From Micromonospora sp. WMMD1155 (GTDB lineage Bacteria > Actinomycetota > Actinomycetes > Mycobacteriales > Micromonosporaceae): a DNA stretch of 64,000 nucleotides. Both the position numbers and the translations under genes were made by a program. Shown in pieces: positions 16,230 to 24,521 of this stretch (position 1 is its first letter; the number at the start of each line of letters is the position of its first letter). Where the stretch lies: contig NZ_CP120742.1 in NCBI RefSeq assembly GCF_029581275.1, positions 4,216,501-4,280,500 on the forward strand, read 5' to 3'. The notes beneath the pieces were generated by a model, which ran no database searches, was not told the origin of the DNA, and saw only the letters and a program-made list of their open reading frames with translations.

Positions 16230-16838
16230 ATGACACCGGATTCACTGCGGGCCGCGCTGCGAGGCGTACCCGATCCCGACTGGTTGGACACGGCGCTGCG
16301 CCGGGTCGCGGCCGAGCCCACCGAGATCACCCGGCTCTTCCCCGCCGTGGGTCGGCGCTGCGGTCGAGGCGCGCTACCCGACGCGCCCGGCTGGACCGCC
16401 GATGACGCGGCCCGGGTGCTGCTGCTCACCGCGCTGCCGCGCGACCACGCCGGGTACGCCGAGAGCCTCTACCAGCACGGTGACGCGGCCGAACGGCGAG
16501 CGGTGCTGCGGGCGTTACCGCTGCTGCCGATCGACGACGCCGCCGTGCCGCTGCTGCACGACGCGATCCGCACCAACGACACCCGCCTGGTCGCCGCCGC
16601 GCTCGGCCCGTACGCCCGGCACCTCGACCCGGCCGCCTGGCGGCAGGCGGTGCTCAAGTGCGTGTTCAGCGGTGTTCCCCTGGCCGCGGTCGCCGACCTG
16701 GACGCGCGGGCCGACGGGGAGTTGGCCGCCATGCTGGCCGCGCTCGCCGCCGAACGACACGCCGCCGGTCGGGACCTGCCCGCCGACGCCACCGATCTGC
16801 TCGACCGGCTCACCGCCGCACTGCCCCGGGAGGCGTGA
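16230..16838 (+). CDS. eboA: EboA-domain protein
   Basis: A 202-aa all-helical protein matching the EboA domain: ITRLFPAVGRRCGRGAL near residue 30, AARVLLLTALP, a repeat-like helical middle (RAVLRALPLLPIDDAAVPLLHDAIRTN) and the C-terminal AVLKCVFSGVPLAAVADLDARAD. ATG 16230 has an excellent ribosome binding site (GGGGAGGAG). The biochemical role of EboA is unknown, but it is a diagnostic member of the EBO cluster. The next gene starts one base after its stop. Confidence 0.88.
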   Translation: MTPDSLRAALRGVPDPDWLDTALRRVAAEPTEITRLFPAVGRRCGRGALPDAPGWTADDAARVLLLTALPRDHAGYAESLYQHGDAAERRAVLRALPLLPIDDAAVPLLHDAIRTNDTRLVAAALGPYARHLDPAAWRQAVLKCVFSGVPLAAVADLDARADGELAAMLAALAAERHAAGRDLPADATDLLDRLTAALPREA

Positions 16839-17696
16839 ATGCGCATCTTCGACCCCCACATCCACATGACCTCGCGCACCACCGACGACTACGAACGGAT
16901 GGCCGCCGCCGGGGTACGCGCGGTGGTGGAGCCGGCGTTCTGGTTGGGTCAGCCGCGCACCAGCGCCGCGTCGTTCGTCGACTACTTCGACTCGCTGATC
17001 GGCTGGGAGCCGTTCCGGGCCGGTCAGTTCGGAGTGCGCCACTTCGCCACGATCGCGCTCAACCCCAAGGAGGCCAACGACCCCCGGTGCCGCCCGGTCC
17101 TCGACCTGCTGCCCCGCTACCTGGACAAGGACGCGGTGGTGGCGGTCGGCGAGATCGGGTACGACTCGATGACGCCGGAGGAGGACGAGGCGTTCGCGGC
17201 GCAGCTCGCCCTCGCCGTGGCGTACGAGCTGCCGGCGCTGGTGCACACCCCGCACCGGGACAAGGCGCGCGGCTGCGAACGCACTCTGGCCGTGGTCGCC
17301 GAGTCCGGCATCGACGCCGGTCGCGTGGTGGTCGACCACCTCAACGAGGTGACCGTCAAGCTGGTCCGGGACAGCGGCTGCTGGCTGGGCTTCTCCATCT
17401 ACCCGGACACCAAGATGACCCCGTCGCGGATGGTCGAGTTGCTGCGCGAGTACGGCACGGACCGCATGCTGGTCAACTCGGCCGCCGACTGGGGGCGCTC
17501 CGACCCGTTGCTGACCCGGGCCACCGGCGAGGCGATGCTGGGGGCCGGGTTCAGCGACGACGACGTCGACAAGGTGCTGTGGCGCAACCCGGTGGAGTTC
17601 TACGGGCAGTCCGGGCGACTCGACCTCAGCGACCTGGAGGACCCCGCCCCCGTGGACCCGGAGACCGGCAACTCGATCCTGCGCGGCGGAAGCTGA
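16839..17696 (+). CDS. eboB: EboB: TatD-family metal-dependent hydrolase
   Basis: A 285-aa TatD-like amidohydrolase-fold protein. All metal ligands of the fold are visible: DPHIH near the N terminus, GEIGYD (about residue 105), VHTPHR, VVVDHLNE and NSAADWG. It is cytosolic, with no signal peptide. It abuts EboA and overlaps EboE by one base (TGATG). In EBO clusters this TatD-type hydrolase accompanies the UbiA and phosphatase-like proteins; the substrate is unknown. Confidence 0.9.
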   Translation: MRIFDPHIHMTSRTTDDYERMAAAGVRAVVEPAFWLGQPRTSAASFVDYFDSLIGWEPFRAGQFGVRHFATIALNPKEANDPRCRPVLDLLPRYLDKDAVVAVGEIGYDSMTPEEDEAFAAQLALAVAYELPALVHTPHRDKARGCERTLAVVAESGIDAGRVVVDHLNEVTVKLVRDSGCWLGFSIYPDTKMTPSRMVELLREYGTDRMLVNSAADWGRSDPLLTRATGEAMLGAGFSDDDVDKVLWRNPVEFYGQSGRLDLSDLEDPAPVDPETGNSILRGGS

Positions 17697-18895
17697 TGCG
17701 GCTGCGGCATGCCGGCGGTGAGACGGTCCACCTGGGCTACTGCACGAACGTGCACCCCGCCGAGGACCTCGCCGGCATCCTCGGTCAACTGGACACCTAC
17801 GCCGTGCCGGTGCGCGAGGCGCTCGGCAGCGACCTGCTCGGGCTCGGCCTGTGGCTGGCCGCCCCGGTCGCCGCCGAGCTGGCCGACGACCCGGGACTCC
17901 GCCGTCGGCTGCGCGCCGCACTGGACGCGCGCGGCCTGGAGGTGGTCACCCTCAACGGCTTCCCGTACGCGGCCTTCCAGGCGCCCGTGGTCAAGCAGGA
18001 CGTGTACCACCCCGACTGGACCACCGAGCAGCGCCTGACGTACACGCTGAACCTGGCCCGGGTGCTCGCCGACCTGCTGCCCGACGACGCCGCCCGGGGG
18101 TCGATCTCCACCCTGCCGCTGGCCTGGCGACAGCCGTGGGACGCCGGGCGGGCCGACGCGGCTCGACGGCGGCTGGACCAGCTCGCCGCCGGCCTGGCCG
18201 AGGTGCAGCGCGACACCGGCCGGGAGGTGCGGGTCGCCTTCGAGCCGGAGCCGGGCTGCGTGGTGGAGAGCAGCGGCCAGGCCGCCGCGCTGCTGTCCGG
18301 GATGGACACCGAGCGGATGGGCGTCTGCCTCGACCTGGCCCACCTGGCGTGCGCCTGGGAGGACCCGGCCGAGGCGCTCGGGCGACTGCGGGCGGCCGGG
18401 CTGCCGGTGGTGAAGGTGCAGGTCTCCGCCGCCGTCGAGGCGGCCGACCCGGCGGGCGGGGCGGACGCGTTGCGCCGCTGGGTGGAGCCGCGCTTCCTGC
18501 ACCAGACCCGGGGAGCCGGTTGCGCCGGCCTACCCGACCCGGCCGATGAGTCGTACGCGGCGGACGACCTGGACGAGGCGTTGGACCGGGCGCTGCCCGG
18601 ACCGTGGCGGGTGCACTACCACGTGCCCCTGCACGCCCCACCCGAGGAACCGCTCGGATCGACGCTGCCGGTTCTGCGCGCAGCCCTGAGAGCGCTCTTC
18701 GACGGCCCGGTCGCCGGCTGCGACCACCTCGACGTCGAGACGTACACCTGGGGGGTGCTGCCCGCCGCACGGCGGCCCGGCACCGACGCGGAGCTGGCCG
18801 CCGGCATCGCCGCCGAGCTGGCCTTCGCCCGGGACGAACTGGTCGGCCTTGGTCTGACCGCGGAGCGAACAGTGACGATGGGAGGGACGCGATGA
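17696..18895 (+). CDS. eboE: EboE: metabolite traffic protein, TIM barrel
   Basis: A 399-aa xylose-isomerase-like TIM-barrel protein. The signature HLGYCTNVHPAEDL at the start, TLNGFPYAAF, VAFEPEPGCVV, CLDLAHLACAWEDP and the late HYHVPLH match proteins annotated as metabolite traffic protein EboE. ATG 17696 overlaps the TGA of EboB; its own stop overlaps EboF (ATGA). In cyanobacteria EBO proteins are linked to movement of scytonemin monomers to the periplasm, whence the name. No transmembrane segment is present. Confidence 0.9.
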   Translation: MRLRHAGGETVHLGYCTNVHPAEDLAGILGQLDTYAVPVREALGSDLLGLGLWLAAPVAAELADDPGLRRRLRAALDARGLEVVTLNGFPYAAFQAPVVKQDVYHPDWTTEQRLTYTLNLARVLADLLPDDAARGSISTLPLAWRQPWDAGRADAARRRLDQLAAGLAEVQRDTGREVRVAFEPEPGCVVESSGQAAALLSGMDTERMGVCLDLAHLACAWEDPAEALGRLRAAGLPVVKVQVSAAVEAADPAGGADALRRWVEPRFLHQTRGAGCAGLPDPADESYAADDLDEALDRALPGPWRVHYHVPLHAPPEEPLGSTLPVLRAALRALFDGPVAGCDHLDVETYTWGVLPAARRPGTDAELAAGIAAELAFARDELVGLGLTAERTVTMGGTR

Positions 18896-20307
18896 GCCGC
18901 CGACTGGTGGTGCTCGACGTGGTGGGGCTGACCCCCCGCCTGCTGGCGCACATGCCCCGACTGCGGGGGGTCGCCGACGGCGGCTTCCGGGCCGAGCTGG
19001 GCACCGTGCTGCCCGCGGTGACCTGCTCGGTGCAGTCGACCTTCCTCACCGGCGAACCGCCCAGCGGGCACGGGATCGTCGGCAACGGGTGGTATTTCCG
19101 GGAGTTGGGTGAGGTGCTGCTGTGGCGGCAGCACAACGCGCTGGTCGGCGGGGAGAAGCTCTGGCAGGCGGCCCGTCGGGCCGAGCCCGGCTACACCGTC
19201 GCCAACGTCTGCTGGTGGTACGCCATGGGCGCGGACGTCGACTGGACGGTCACCCCGCGTCCGGTGTACTACGCCGACGGGCGCAAGGAACCCGACTGCT
19301 ACACCGACCCGCCGGAGCTGCACGACGCGCTCACCGGCCGGCTGGGCACCTTCCCGCTGTTCACCTACTGGGGGCCGACGGCGGGCCTGCCGTCGTCGAA
19401 GTGGATCTGCCAGGCGGCCGAGCAGATCCTGGCCGACGTGTCACCCGACCTGACCCTGGTCTACGTGCCCCACCTGGACTACGACCTGCAACGGTTCGGC
19501 CCGTCGTCGGCCCAGGCCGCCGCCGCGGCGGCCGAGCTGGACGCGGTGCTCGGCCCACTGCTGGACGCCGCTCGGGCCCGGGACGCGACAGTGGTGGTGC
19601 TGTCCGAGTACGGCATCACCGACGTGTCCCGACCGGTGGACGTCAACCGGTTGCTGCGCAGCGAGGGACTGCTGCGGGTGCACACCCAGGCGGGCATGGA
19701 GTACCTCGACCCGTGGACGTCGAAGGCGTTCGCGGTCGCCGACCACCAGGTCGCCCACGTCTACGTCAAGGACCCGGCCGACGTGCCGGCGGTGGCGAAG
19801 CTCTGCGCCAACCTGCCCGGGGTGGCCGAGGTGCTCGACGCCGACGGCAAGGCCGCGCACGGGCTGGGCCATCCGCGTGCGGGTGAGTTGGTGCTGGTGG
19901 CCGAGCCGGACGCCTGGTTCACGTACTACTACTGGCTGGACGACGACCGGGCACCGGACTTCGCCCGGCTCGTGGAAATTCATCGGAAGCCCGGTTACGA
20001 CCCGGCGGAGCTGTTCTTCGACCCGGCCAACCCCGGTGCCGCGAAGGCTCGCGCCGGGGTGGCGCTGGCCCGCAAGAAGCTCGGCATGCGCTACCTGATG
20101 AGCGCGGTCGGCCTGGACGCCGGTGCGCGGGCGGTACGCGGCTCGCACGGGCGGCTGCCGGACGACCCGGCGGACGCCCCGGTGCTGCTCTGCTCCGACC
20201 CGACGGCGGCCCGGGACCGGATCGCGGCCACCGAGGTCAAGGGGCTGCTGCTGGAGCTGGCCGGATTAGGCGTTGACGGCACGAGCGGTTCGGGGAAGCG
20301 GACATGA
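18892..20307 (+). CDS. eboF: EboF: alkaline-phosphatase-superfamily nucleotide pyrophosphatase/phosphodiesterase-like
   Basis: A 471-aa protein of the type-I phosphodiesterase/nucleotide pyrophosphatase group. VLDVVGLTPRLL is the first metal strand, and PAVTCSVQSTFLTGEPPSGHG contains the nucleophile Thr/Ser region typical of EboF. HLDYDLQRFGP and VADHQVAHVYV carry further Asp/His ligands. The usual SDHG loop reads SEYGI here, so two ligands are changed. There is no signal peptide. It starts in the EboE stop and ends in the start of the prenyl synthase. It probably hydrolyses a phosphate or diphosphate ester in the pathway. Confidence 0.88.
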   Translation: MSRRLVVLDVVGLTPRLLAHMPRLRGVADGGFRAELGTVLPAVTCSVQSTFLTGEPPSGHGIVGNGWYFRELGEVLLWRQHNALVGGEKLWQAARRAEPGYTVANVCWWYAMGADVDWTVTPRPVYYADGRKEPDCYTDPPELHDALTGRLGTFPLFTYWGPTAGLPSSKWICQAAEQILADVSPDLTLVYVPHLDYDLQRFGPSSAQAAAAAAELDAVLGPLLDAARARDATVVVLSEYGITDVSRPVDVNRLLRSEGLLRVHTQAGMEYLDPWTSKAFAVADHQVAHVYVKDPADVPAVAKLCANLPGVAEVLDADGKAAHGLGHPRAGELVLVAEPDAWFTYYYWLDDDRAPDFARLVEIHRKPGYDPAELFFDPANPGAAKARAGVALARKKLGMRYLMSAVGLDAGARAVRGSHGRLPDDPADAPVLLCSDPTAARDRIAATEVKGLLLELAGLGVDGTSGSGKRT

Positions 20308-21371
20308 CGGTCACCGTCGCGCCCACCGACACGAGCGGGTTGCGGGCGCGGTTCGACGCGGAGCTGGCCGGGTTCCTGGAGCGGCAGGGCCCGGACTGGC
20401 CCGACGGCGCGCCGCGCGGCGTGTTCACCGCGCTGCAACGGTTCGTGCTCGCCGGTGGAAAGCGATTGCGTCCACTCTTCTGCTACTGGGGCTGGCGGGG
20501 CGCGGGCGCGGCCGACGGCACCCCGATCGTGGTGGCCGCGGCGGCCCTGGAGTTGTTCCACGCGTTCGCGCTGATCCACGACGACATCCTGGACGGCAGC
20601 GACCGCCGTCGGGGTGAGCCGTCGGTGCACCGCCTCTTCGCCGACCTGCACGCCCGGTCGTCGTGGCGTGGCGACCCGGAGGCGTACGGTCGCAACACCG
20701 CGCTGCTCTGCGGGGACCTCTGCGCGGCCTGGTCGGATCAGATGTTCCACGAGTGCGGGTTGAGCACCGAGCAGGTGCACCGGGGGTACGGCGTGTTCGC
20801 GCTGATGCGTACCGAGGTGATCGCGGGGGAGTACCTGGACCTGGTCTCGGGCGTGGGTGACGGTTCGGTGGCCAGCGCGCTCACCGTGATCCGGATGAAG
20901 GCCGCCCGGTACACGGTCACCCGGCCGTTGCAGATCGGCGCTGCCCTGGCCGGCGCGGGTCCGGAGTTGATCGCCGCGCTGGAGGAGTTCGGTGACCCGC
21001 TGGGCGACGCTTTCCAGCTCCGCGACGACGTGTTGGGGGTCTTCGGGGACCCGGCGGTGACCGGCAAGTCCGTCCTGGACGACCTGCGTGAGGGCAAGCC
21101 CACGGTGATGATGGCGCTGGCCCGCAGCGCCGCGGACCGGTCACAGACCGCCCGGCTGCGGGAGCTGTTCGGCAATCCGGCGTTGGACGCCGACGGTGCC
21201 GCGGAGCTTCGCGGGATCATCGAGACGACCGGCGCCCGGGAGCGGATCGAGCAGATGATCCGGGTTCGGACCGAGGCCGCGCTGGTGGCCCTGCGGGCCG
21301 CGGCGGTGGCCGACGAGGCGCGCTCGGCGCTCGTCGCGCTGGCCGGCCAGGCGATCGACCGCCACGCCTGA
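20304..21371 (+). CDS. Polyprenyl (geranylgeranyl-type) diphosphate synthase
   Basis: A 355-aa all-helical isoprenyl diphosphate synthase. The first Asp-rich motif is HDDILDGSDRRRG, the second QLRDDVLGVFGD; GGKRLRP near residue 50 binds isopentenyl diphosphate, and the late KPTVMMALA is also conserved. Two residues upstream of the first motif are Leu and Ile rather than bulky aromatics, consistent with C15-C20 or longer products. ATG 20304 overlaps the stop of EboF, so it is the last gene of the coupled operon and the probable source of the prenyl donor for EboC. Confidence 0.92.
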   Translation: MTVTVAPTDTSGLRARFDAELAGFLERQGPDWPDGAPRGVFTALQRFVLAGGKRLRPLFCYWGWRGAGAADGTPIVVAAAALELFHAFALIHDDILDGSDRRRGEPSVHRLFADLHARSSWRGDPEAYGRNTALLCGDLCAAWSDQMFHECGLSTEQVHRGYGVFALMRTEVIAGEYLDLVSGVGDGSVASALTVIRMKAARYTVTRPLQIGAALAGAGPELIAALEEFGDPLGDAFQLRDDVLGVFGDPAVTGKSVLDDLREGKPTVMMALARSAADRSQTARLRELFGNPALDADGAAELRGIIETTGARERIEQMIRVRTEAALVALRAAAVADEARSALVALAGQAIDRHA

Positions 21372-21376
21372 CCCGC

Positions 21377-21402
21377 GACTTTCGATCAGATTGACAAAAG
21401 TT
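21377..21402. promoter_or_regulatory. Candidate ROK operator upstream of the secreted sugar dehydrogenase
   Basis: GACTTTCG (21377-21384), ten bases, then CAAAAGTT (21395-21402): same right arm, same spacing and a similar left arm as the site at 6038-6063 before the ROK gene. It lies six bases after the EBO operon and about 190 bases before the PQQ-type dehydrogenase, with TTGACA overlapping as a possible -35. Confidence 0.5.
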
Positions 21403-21587
21403 GATGCTGAACTACCGGAAGGTATGGACACATCGACACCTTCAACTTAGTGTCGTGACCAACACGACAATGTTTCGTCGAGGTGAACCGGCGGCGCGGT
21501 AACCCACGACCCCCACCACCGCTACGGCATCCGGCGCGACGGCGCGCGCCCGGCCTGGCAGTCACTCGTCAGGAAGGGGCAGCACCC

Positions 21588-24446
21588 ATGTCCATGAAGG
21601 ACACTCCACGACAACGGTCCCGACGATGGTTCTCCGCCGGATCGGCGCTGCTGCTGGCGGCCACCACCGGCGCCGTCTCCCTCGCCGTCGGCACGGCCCC
21701 CGCGCAGGCGCACACGATCGTCGCCACCGACTTCCAGCAGGTCGAACTCGCCCGCGGGGTGAGCGACATGGGTGAGCCGATGTCACTGGCGGTGCTGCCG
21801 GACCGTTCCGTCCTGCACACCGCCCGCAACGGCACCCTGCGCCGCACCGACGCGGCCGGCACCACCTCGGTGATCGGCACGCTGTCGGTCTACACCCACG
21901 ACGAGGAGGGGTTGCAGGGCGTCGGCGTCGACCCGGGCTTCGCCAGCAACCGGCAGATCTACCTCTACTACGCCCCGCCGCTCTCCACCCCCGCCGGTGA
22001 CGCGCCGGCCACCGGCACCGACTTCTCCGCCTGGAACGGGGTGAACCGCCTCTCCCGGTTCACGCTCAACTCCGACTTCACGCTCAACCAGTCCAGCAAG
22101 GTCGACGTGCTCGACGTACCGGCCAACCGGGGCATGTGCTGCCACGTCGGTGGGGACATCGACTTCGACGCGGCCGGCAACCTCTACCTGTCGACGGGTG
22201 ACGACACCAACCCGTTCGAGTCCGCCGGCTACTCGCCGCTGGACGAGCGGACCAACCGCAACCCGGCGTACGACGCGCAGCGCAGCGCGGGCAACACCAA
22301 CGACCTGCGGGGCAAGATCCTGCGGATCAAGGTGAACGCGAACGGGACGTACTCCATCCCGTCGGGCAACCTGTTCGCGCCCGGCACGGCCCAGACGCGT
22401 CCGGAGATCTACGCGATGGGCTTCCGCAACCCGTTCCGGATCAGCGTGGACAAGGCCACCGGGGTCGTCTACGTCGGTGACTACGGGCCGGACGCCGGCT
22501 CCACCAGCTCCACCCGTGGGCCCTCCGGCCAGGTGGAGTTCAACCGGGTCGCCGCGCCGGGCAACTACGGCTGGCCGTACTGCACCGGCACCAACACCAC
22601 GACCGAGACGTACAACGAGTGGGACTTCGCCACCAACGCCAGCGGGGCGAAGTACAACTGCACCGGCGGGCCGACCAACAACTCGTTCCGCAACACCGGC
22701 CGGACCACCCTGCCGCCCGCGCAACAGGCCTGGATCCGGTACGCCGGTGACGCCGGCACCCCGACCGAGTTCGGCGGCGGCTCCGAGTCGCCGATGGGCG
22801 GCCCGGTCTACCGGTACAACGCGTCGTCGACCTCCACCACGAAGTTCCCGCAGTCCTTCGACGGGCAGTTCTTCGCCACCGAGTTCGGCCGGGGCTGGAT
22901 CAAGCCGATCCACGTCAACTCCGACGGCTCCCGGGGCACCATCGACACCTTCCCCTGGGTCGGCAAGCAGGTGATGGACTCGGCGTTCGGCCCGGACGGC
23001 GCGTACTACGTGCTCGACTACGGCACCGGTTACTTCAACGGTGACGCCAACTCGGCGCTCTACCGCTTCGACTACGTCGGCGGCGGCAACCGGGCACCCA
23101 CCGCCGTGGCCGGTGCCAACCGCACCTCCGGCGCGGCACCGCTCGCGGTGACCTTCTCCTCGGCCGGCTCGTCCGACCCCGAGGGCGGCACCCTGACCTA
23201 CTCGTGGGCCTTCGGTGACGGCACCACCTCGACCGCGGCCAACCCCACCAAGACGTACACCACCAACGGCACCTACACCGCCACGCTGACCGTCCGCGAC
23301 CCGCAGGGCGCCACCGGCAGCAGCAGCGTGCGGATCAACGTCGGCAACACCGCCCCGACGGTGACCATCAACAGCCCGGGCAACGGCCAGCTGTTCGGCT
23401 TCGGTGACACGGTGCCGTTCAGCATCACGGTCACCGACCCGGAGGACGGCACGATCGACTGCACGAAGGTCAAGATGACCTACGTGCTCGGCCACGACCA
23501 GCACGGGCACCAGATCACCTCGCAGAACGGCTGCTCGGGCTCGATCACCATCCCGGTCGACGGTGAGCACGACGACGCGGCGAACATCTTCGCGATCTTC
23601 GACGCCGAGTACACCGACGCCGGTGGGCTGACCACGCACACCCAGCACACGCTGCCGCCACGGCACCGGCAGGCCGAGTTCTACGCCACCTCGTCCGGGA
23701 TCAACGTGTTCAGCAAGACCCCGGCCGAGGGCGGCAAGACCGTCGGCGACATCAACAACGGCGACTGGATCGCGTTCCAGCCGTACCGACTGGGCAACGT
23801 GACCTCGTTCAACGCCCGGGTCTCCTCGGCGGGCGCCGGTGGCACCCTCCAGGTCCGGGCCGGCTCGGCCACCGGCACGGTGCTCGGCTCGGCCACGGTC
23901 CCGGTGACCGGCGGCTGGGACACGTTCACCACGGTGACCGGGACGATCACCAACCCGCCGACCGGCACGACCACGCTCTACCTGACCTTCGCCGGATCGG
24001 GCACCGGGGCGCTCTACGACCTGGACGCCTTCACCTTCGTCACCGGCACGCCGCCGGCCGGCGGGGCCGGGGCGATCAAGGGACTGGGCGGCAAGTGTCT
24101 GGACGTGCGCAACGCCGCCACCGCCGACGGCACGCAGATCCAGATCTACACCTGCAACGGCAGTGCGGCGCAGACCTGGGCGGTCACCCCGAACTCAACG
24201 ATCAAGTCGTTGGGTAAGTGCCTGGACGTCTCGGGTGCCGGCACCGCGGACGGCACCAAGATCCAGCTCTGGACCTGCAACGGGACCGCCGCGCAGAACT
24301 GGTCCGCGCAGGCCGACGGAACGCTGCGCAACCCGGCGTCCGGCAAGTGCCTCGACGTCTCCGGCAACAACTCCGCCGACAGCACCGTGGTCCACCTGTG
24401 GACCTGCGTCAGCGGTGCCGCCAACCAAAAGTGGACCCTGCCCTGA
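21588..24446 (+). CDS. Secreted PQQ/sorbosone-type sugar dehydrogenase with PKD, CBM6 and ricin-type domains
   Basis: A 952-aa extracellular enzyme. The signal peptide ends near residue 42 (GTAPAQAHT). Residues about 45-495 form the six-bladed glucose/sorbosone dehydrogenase propeller (HDEEGLQGVGVDP; GNLYLSTGDD; GMCCHVGGD; EIYAMGFRNPFRIS; PGNYGWPYC; FFATEFGRGWIKPI). A PKD domain (about 500-585: DPEGGTLTYSWAFGDG), an Ig-like region with Asp-rich strands, a CBM6 (about 694-820) and a ricin-type/CBM13 lectin (about 828-952, with QTW, QNW and QKW repeats) follow. It probably oxidises sugars bound to the cell surface or to polysaccharide. ATG 21588 follows AGGAAGGGG. Confidence 0.93.
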   Translation: MSMKDTPRQRSRRWFSAGSALLLAATTGAVSLAVGTAPAQAHTIVATDFQQVELARGVSDMGEPMSLAVLPDRSVLHTARNGTLRRTDAAGTTSVIGTLSVYTHDEEGLQGVGVDPGFASNRQIYLYYAPPLSTPAGDAPATGTDFSAWNGVNRLSRFTLNSDFTLNQSSKVDVLDVPANRGMCCHVGGDIDFDAAGNLYLSTGDDTNPFESAGYSPLDERTNRNPAYDAQRSAGNTNDLRGKILRIKVNANGTYSIPSGNLFAPGTAQTRPEIYAMGFRNPFRISVDKATGVVYVGDYGPDAGSTSSTRGPSGQVEFNRVAAPGNYGWPYCTGTNTTTETYNEWDFATNASGAKYNCTGGPTNNSFRNTGRTTLPPAQQAWIRYAGDAGTPTEFGGGSESPMGGPVYRYNASSTSTTKFPQSFDGQFFATEFGRGWIKPIHVNSDGSRGTIDTFPWVGKQVMDSAFGPDGAYYVLDYGTGYFNGDANSALYRFDYVGGGNRAPTAVAGANRTSGAAPLAVTFSSAGSSDPEGGTLTYSWAFGDGTTSTAANPTKTYTTNGTYTATLTVRDPQGATGSSSVRINVGNTAPTVTINSPGNGQLFGFGDTVPFSITVTDPEDGTIDCTKVKMTYVLGHDQHGHQITSQNGCSGSITIPVDGEHDDAANIFAIFDAEYTDAGGLTTHTQHTLPPRHRQAEFYATSSGINVFSKTPAEGGKTVGDINNGDWIAFQPYRLGNVTSFNARVSSAGAGGTLQVRAGSATGTVLGSATVPVTGGWDTFTTVTGTITNPPTGTTTLYLTFAGSGTGALYDLDAFTFVTGTPPAGGAGAIKGLGGKCLDVRNAATADGTQIQIYTCNGSAAQTWAVTPNSTIKSLGKCLDVSGAGTADGTKIQLWTCNGTAAQNWSAQADGTLRNPASGKCLDVSGNNSADSTVVHLWTCVSGAANQKWTLP

Positions 24447-24452
24447 GCTGGC

Positions 24453-24500
24453 AGGAGGGGCCCCGGTCAACGACTAGTCTCGGGGTTTGGGGCCCCTCCT
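24453..24500 (+). terminator. Hairpin terminator between the two lectin-tailed genes
   Basis: AGGAGGGGCCCC (24453-24464) pairs perfectly with GGGGCCCCTCCT (24489-24500) around a 24-base loop, just after the stop of the dehydrogenase and 22 bases before the next ATG. It may attenuate read-through into the ThuA-DUF1080 gene. Confidence 0.75.
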
Positions 24501-24521
24501 AACCGCGATTAGGAGAGCGAT

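Noticed and set aside
13177..21371. Interpretation as a classical terpene or carotenoid cluster
   Set aside because: A prenyl synthase and UbiA are present but no terpene cyclase, phytoene synthase or desaturase; EboA/B/E/F identify the EBO type instead.
20304..21371. Prenyl synthase as cargo of a family-2 encapsulin
   Set aside because: No encapsulin shell gene is nearby and the N terminus lacks the long disordered cargo-loading tail.
21783..23666. Long minus-strand frame antisense to the sugar dehydrogenase
   Set aside because: Shadow of a well-defined propeller enzyme; no start site or domain.
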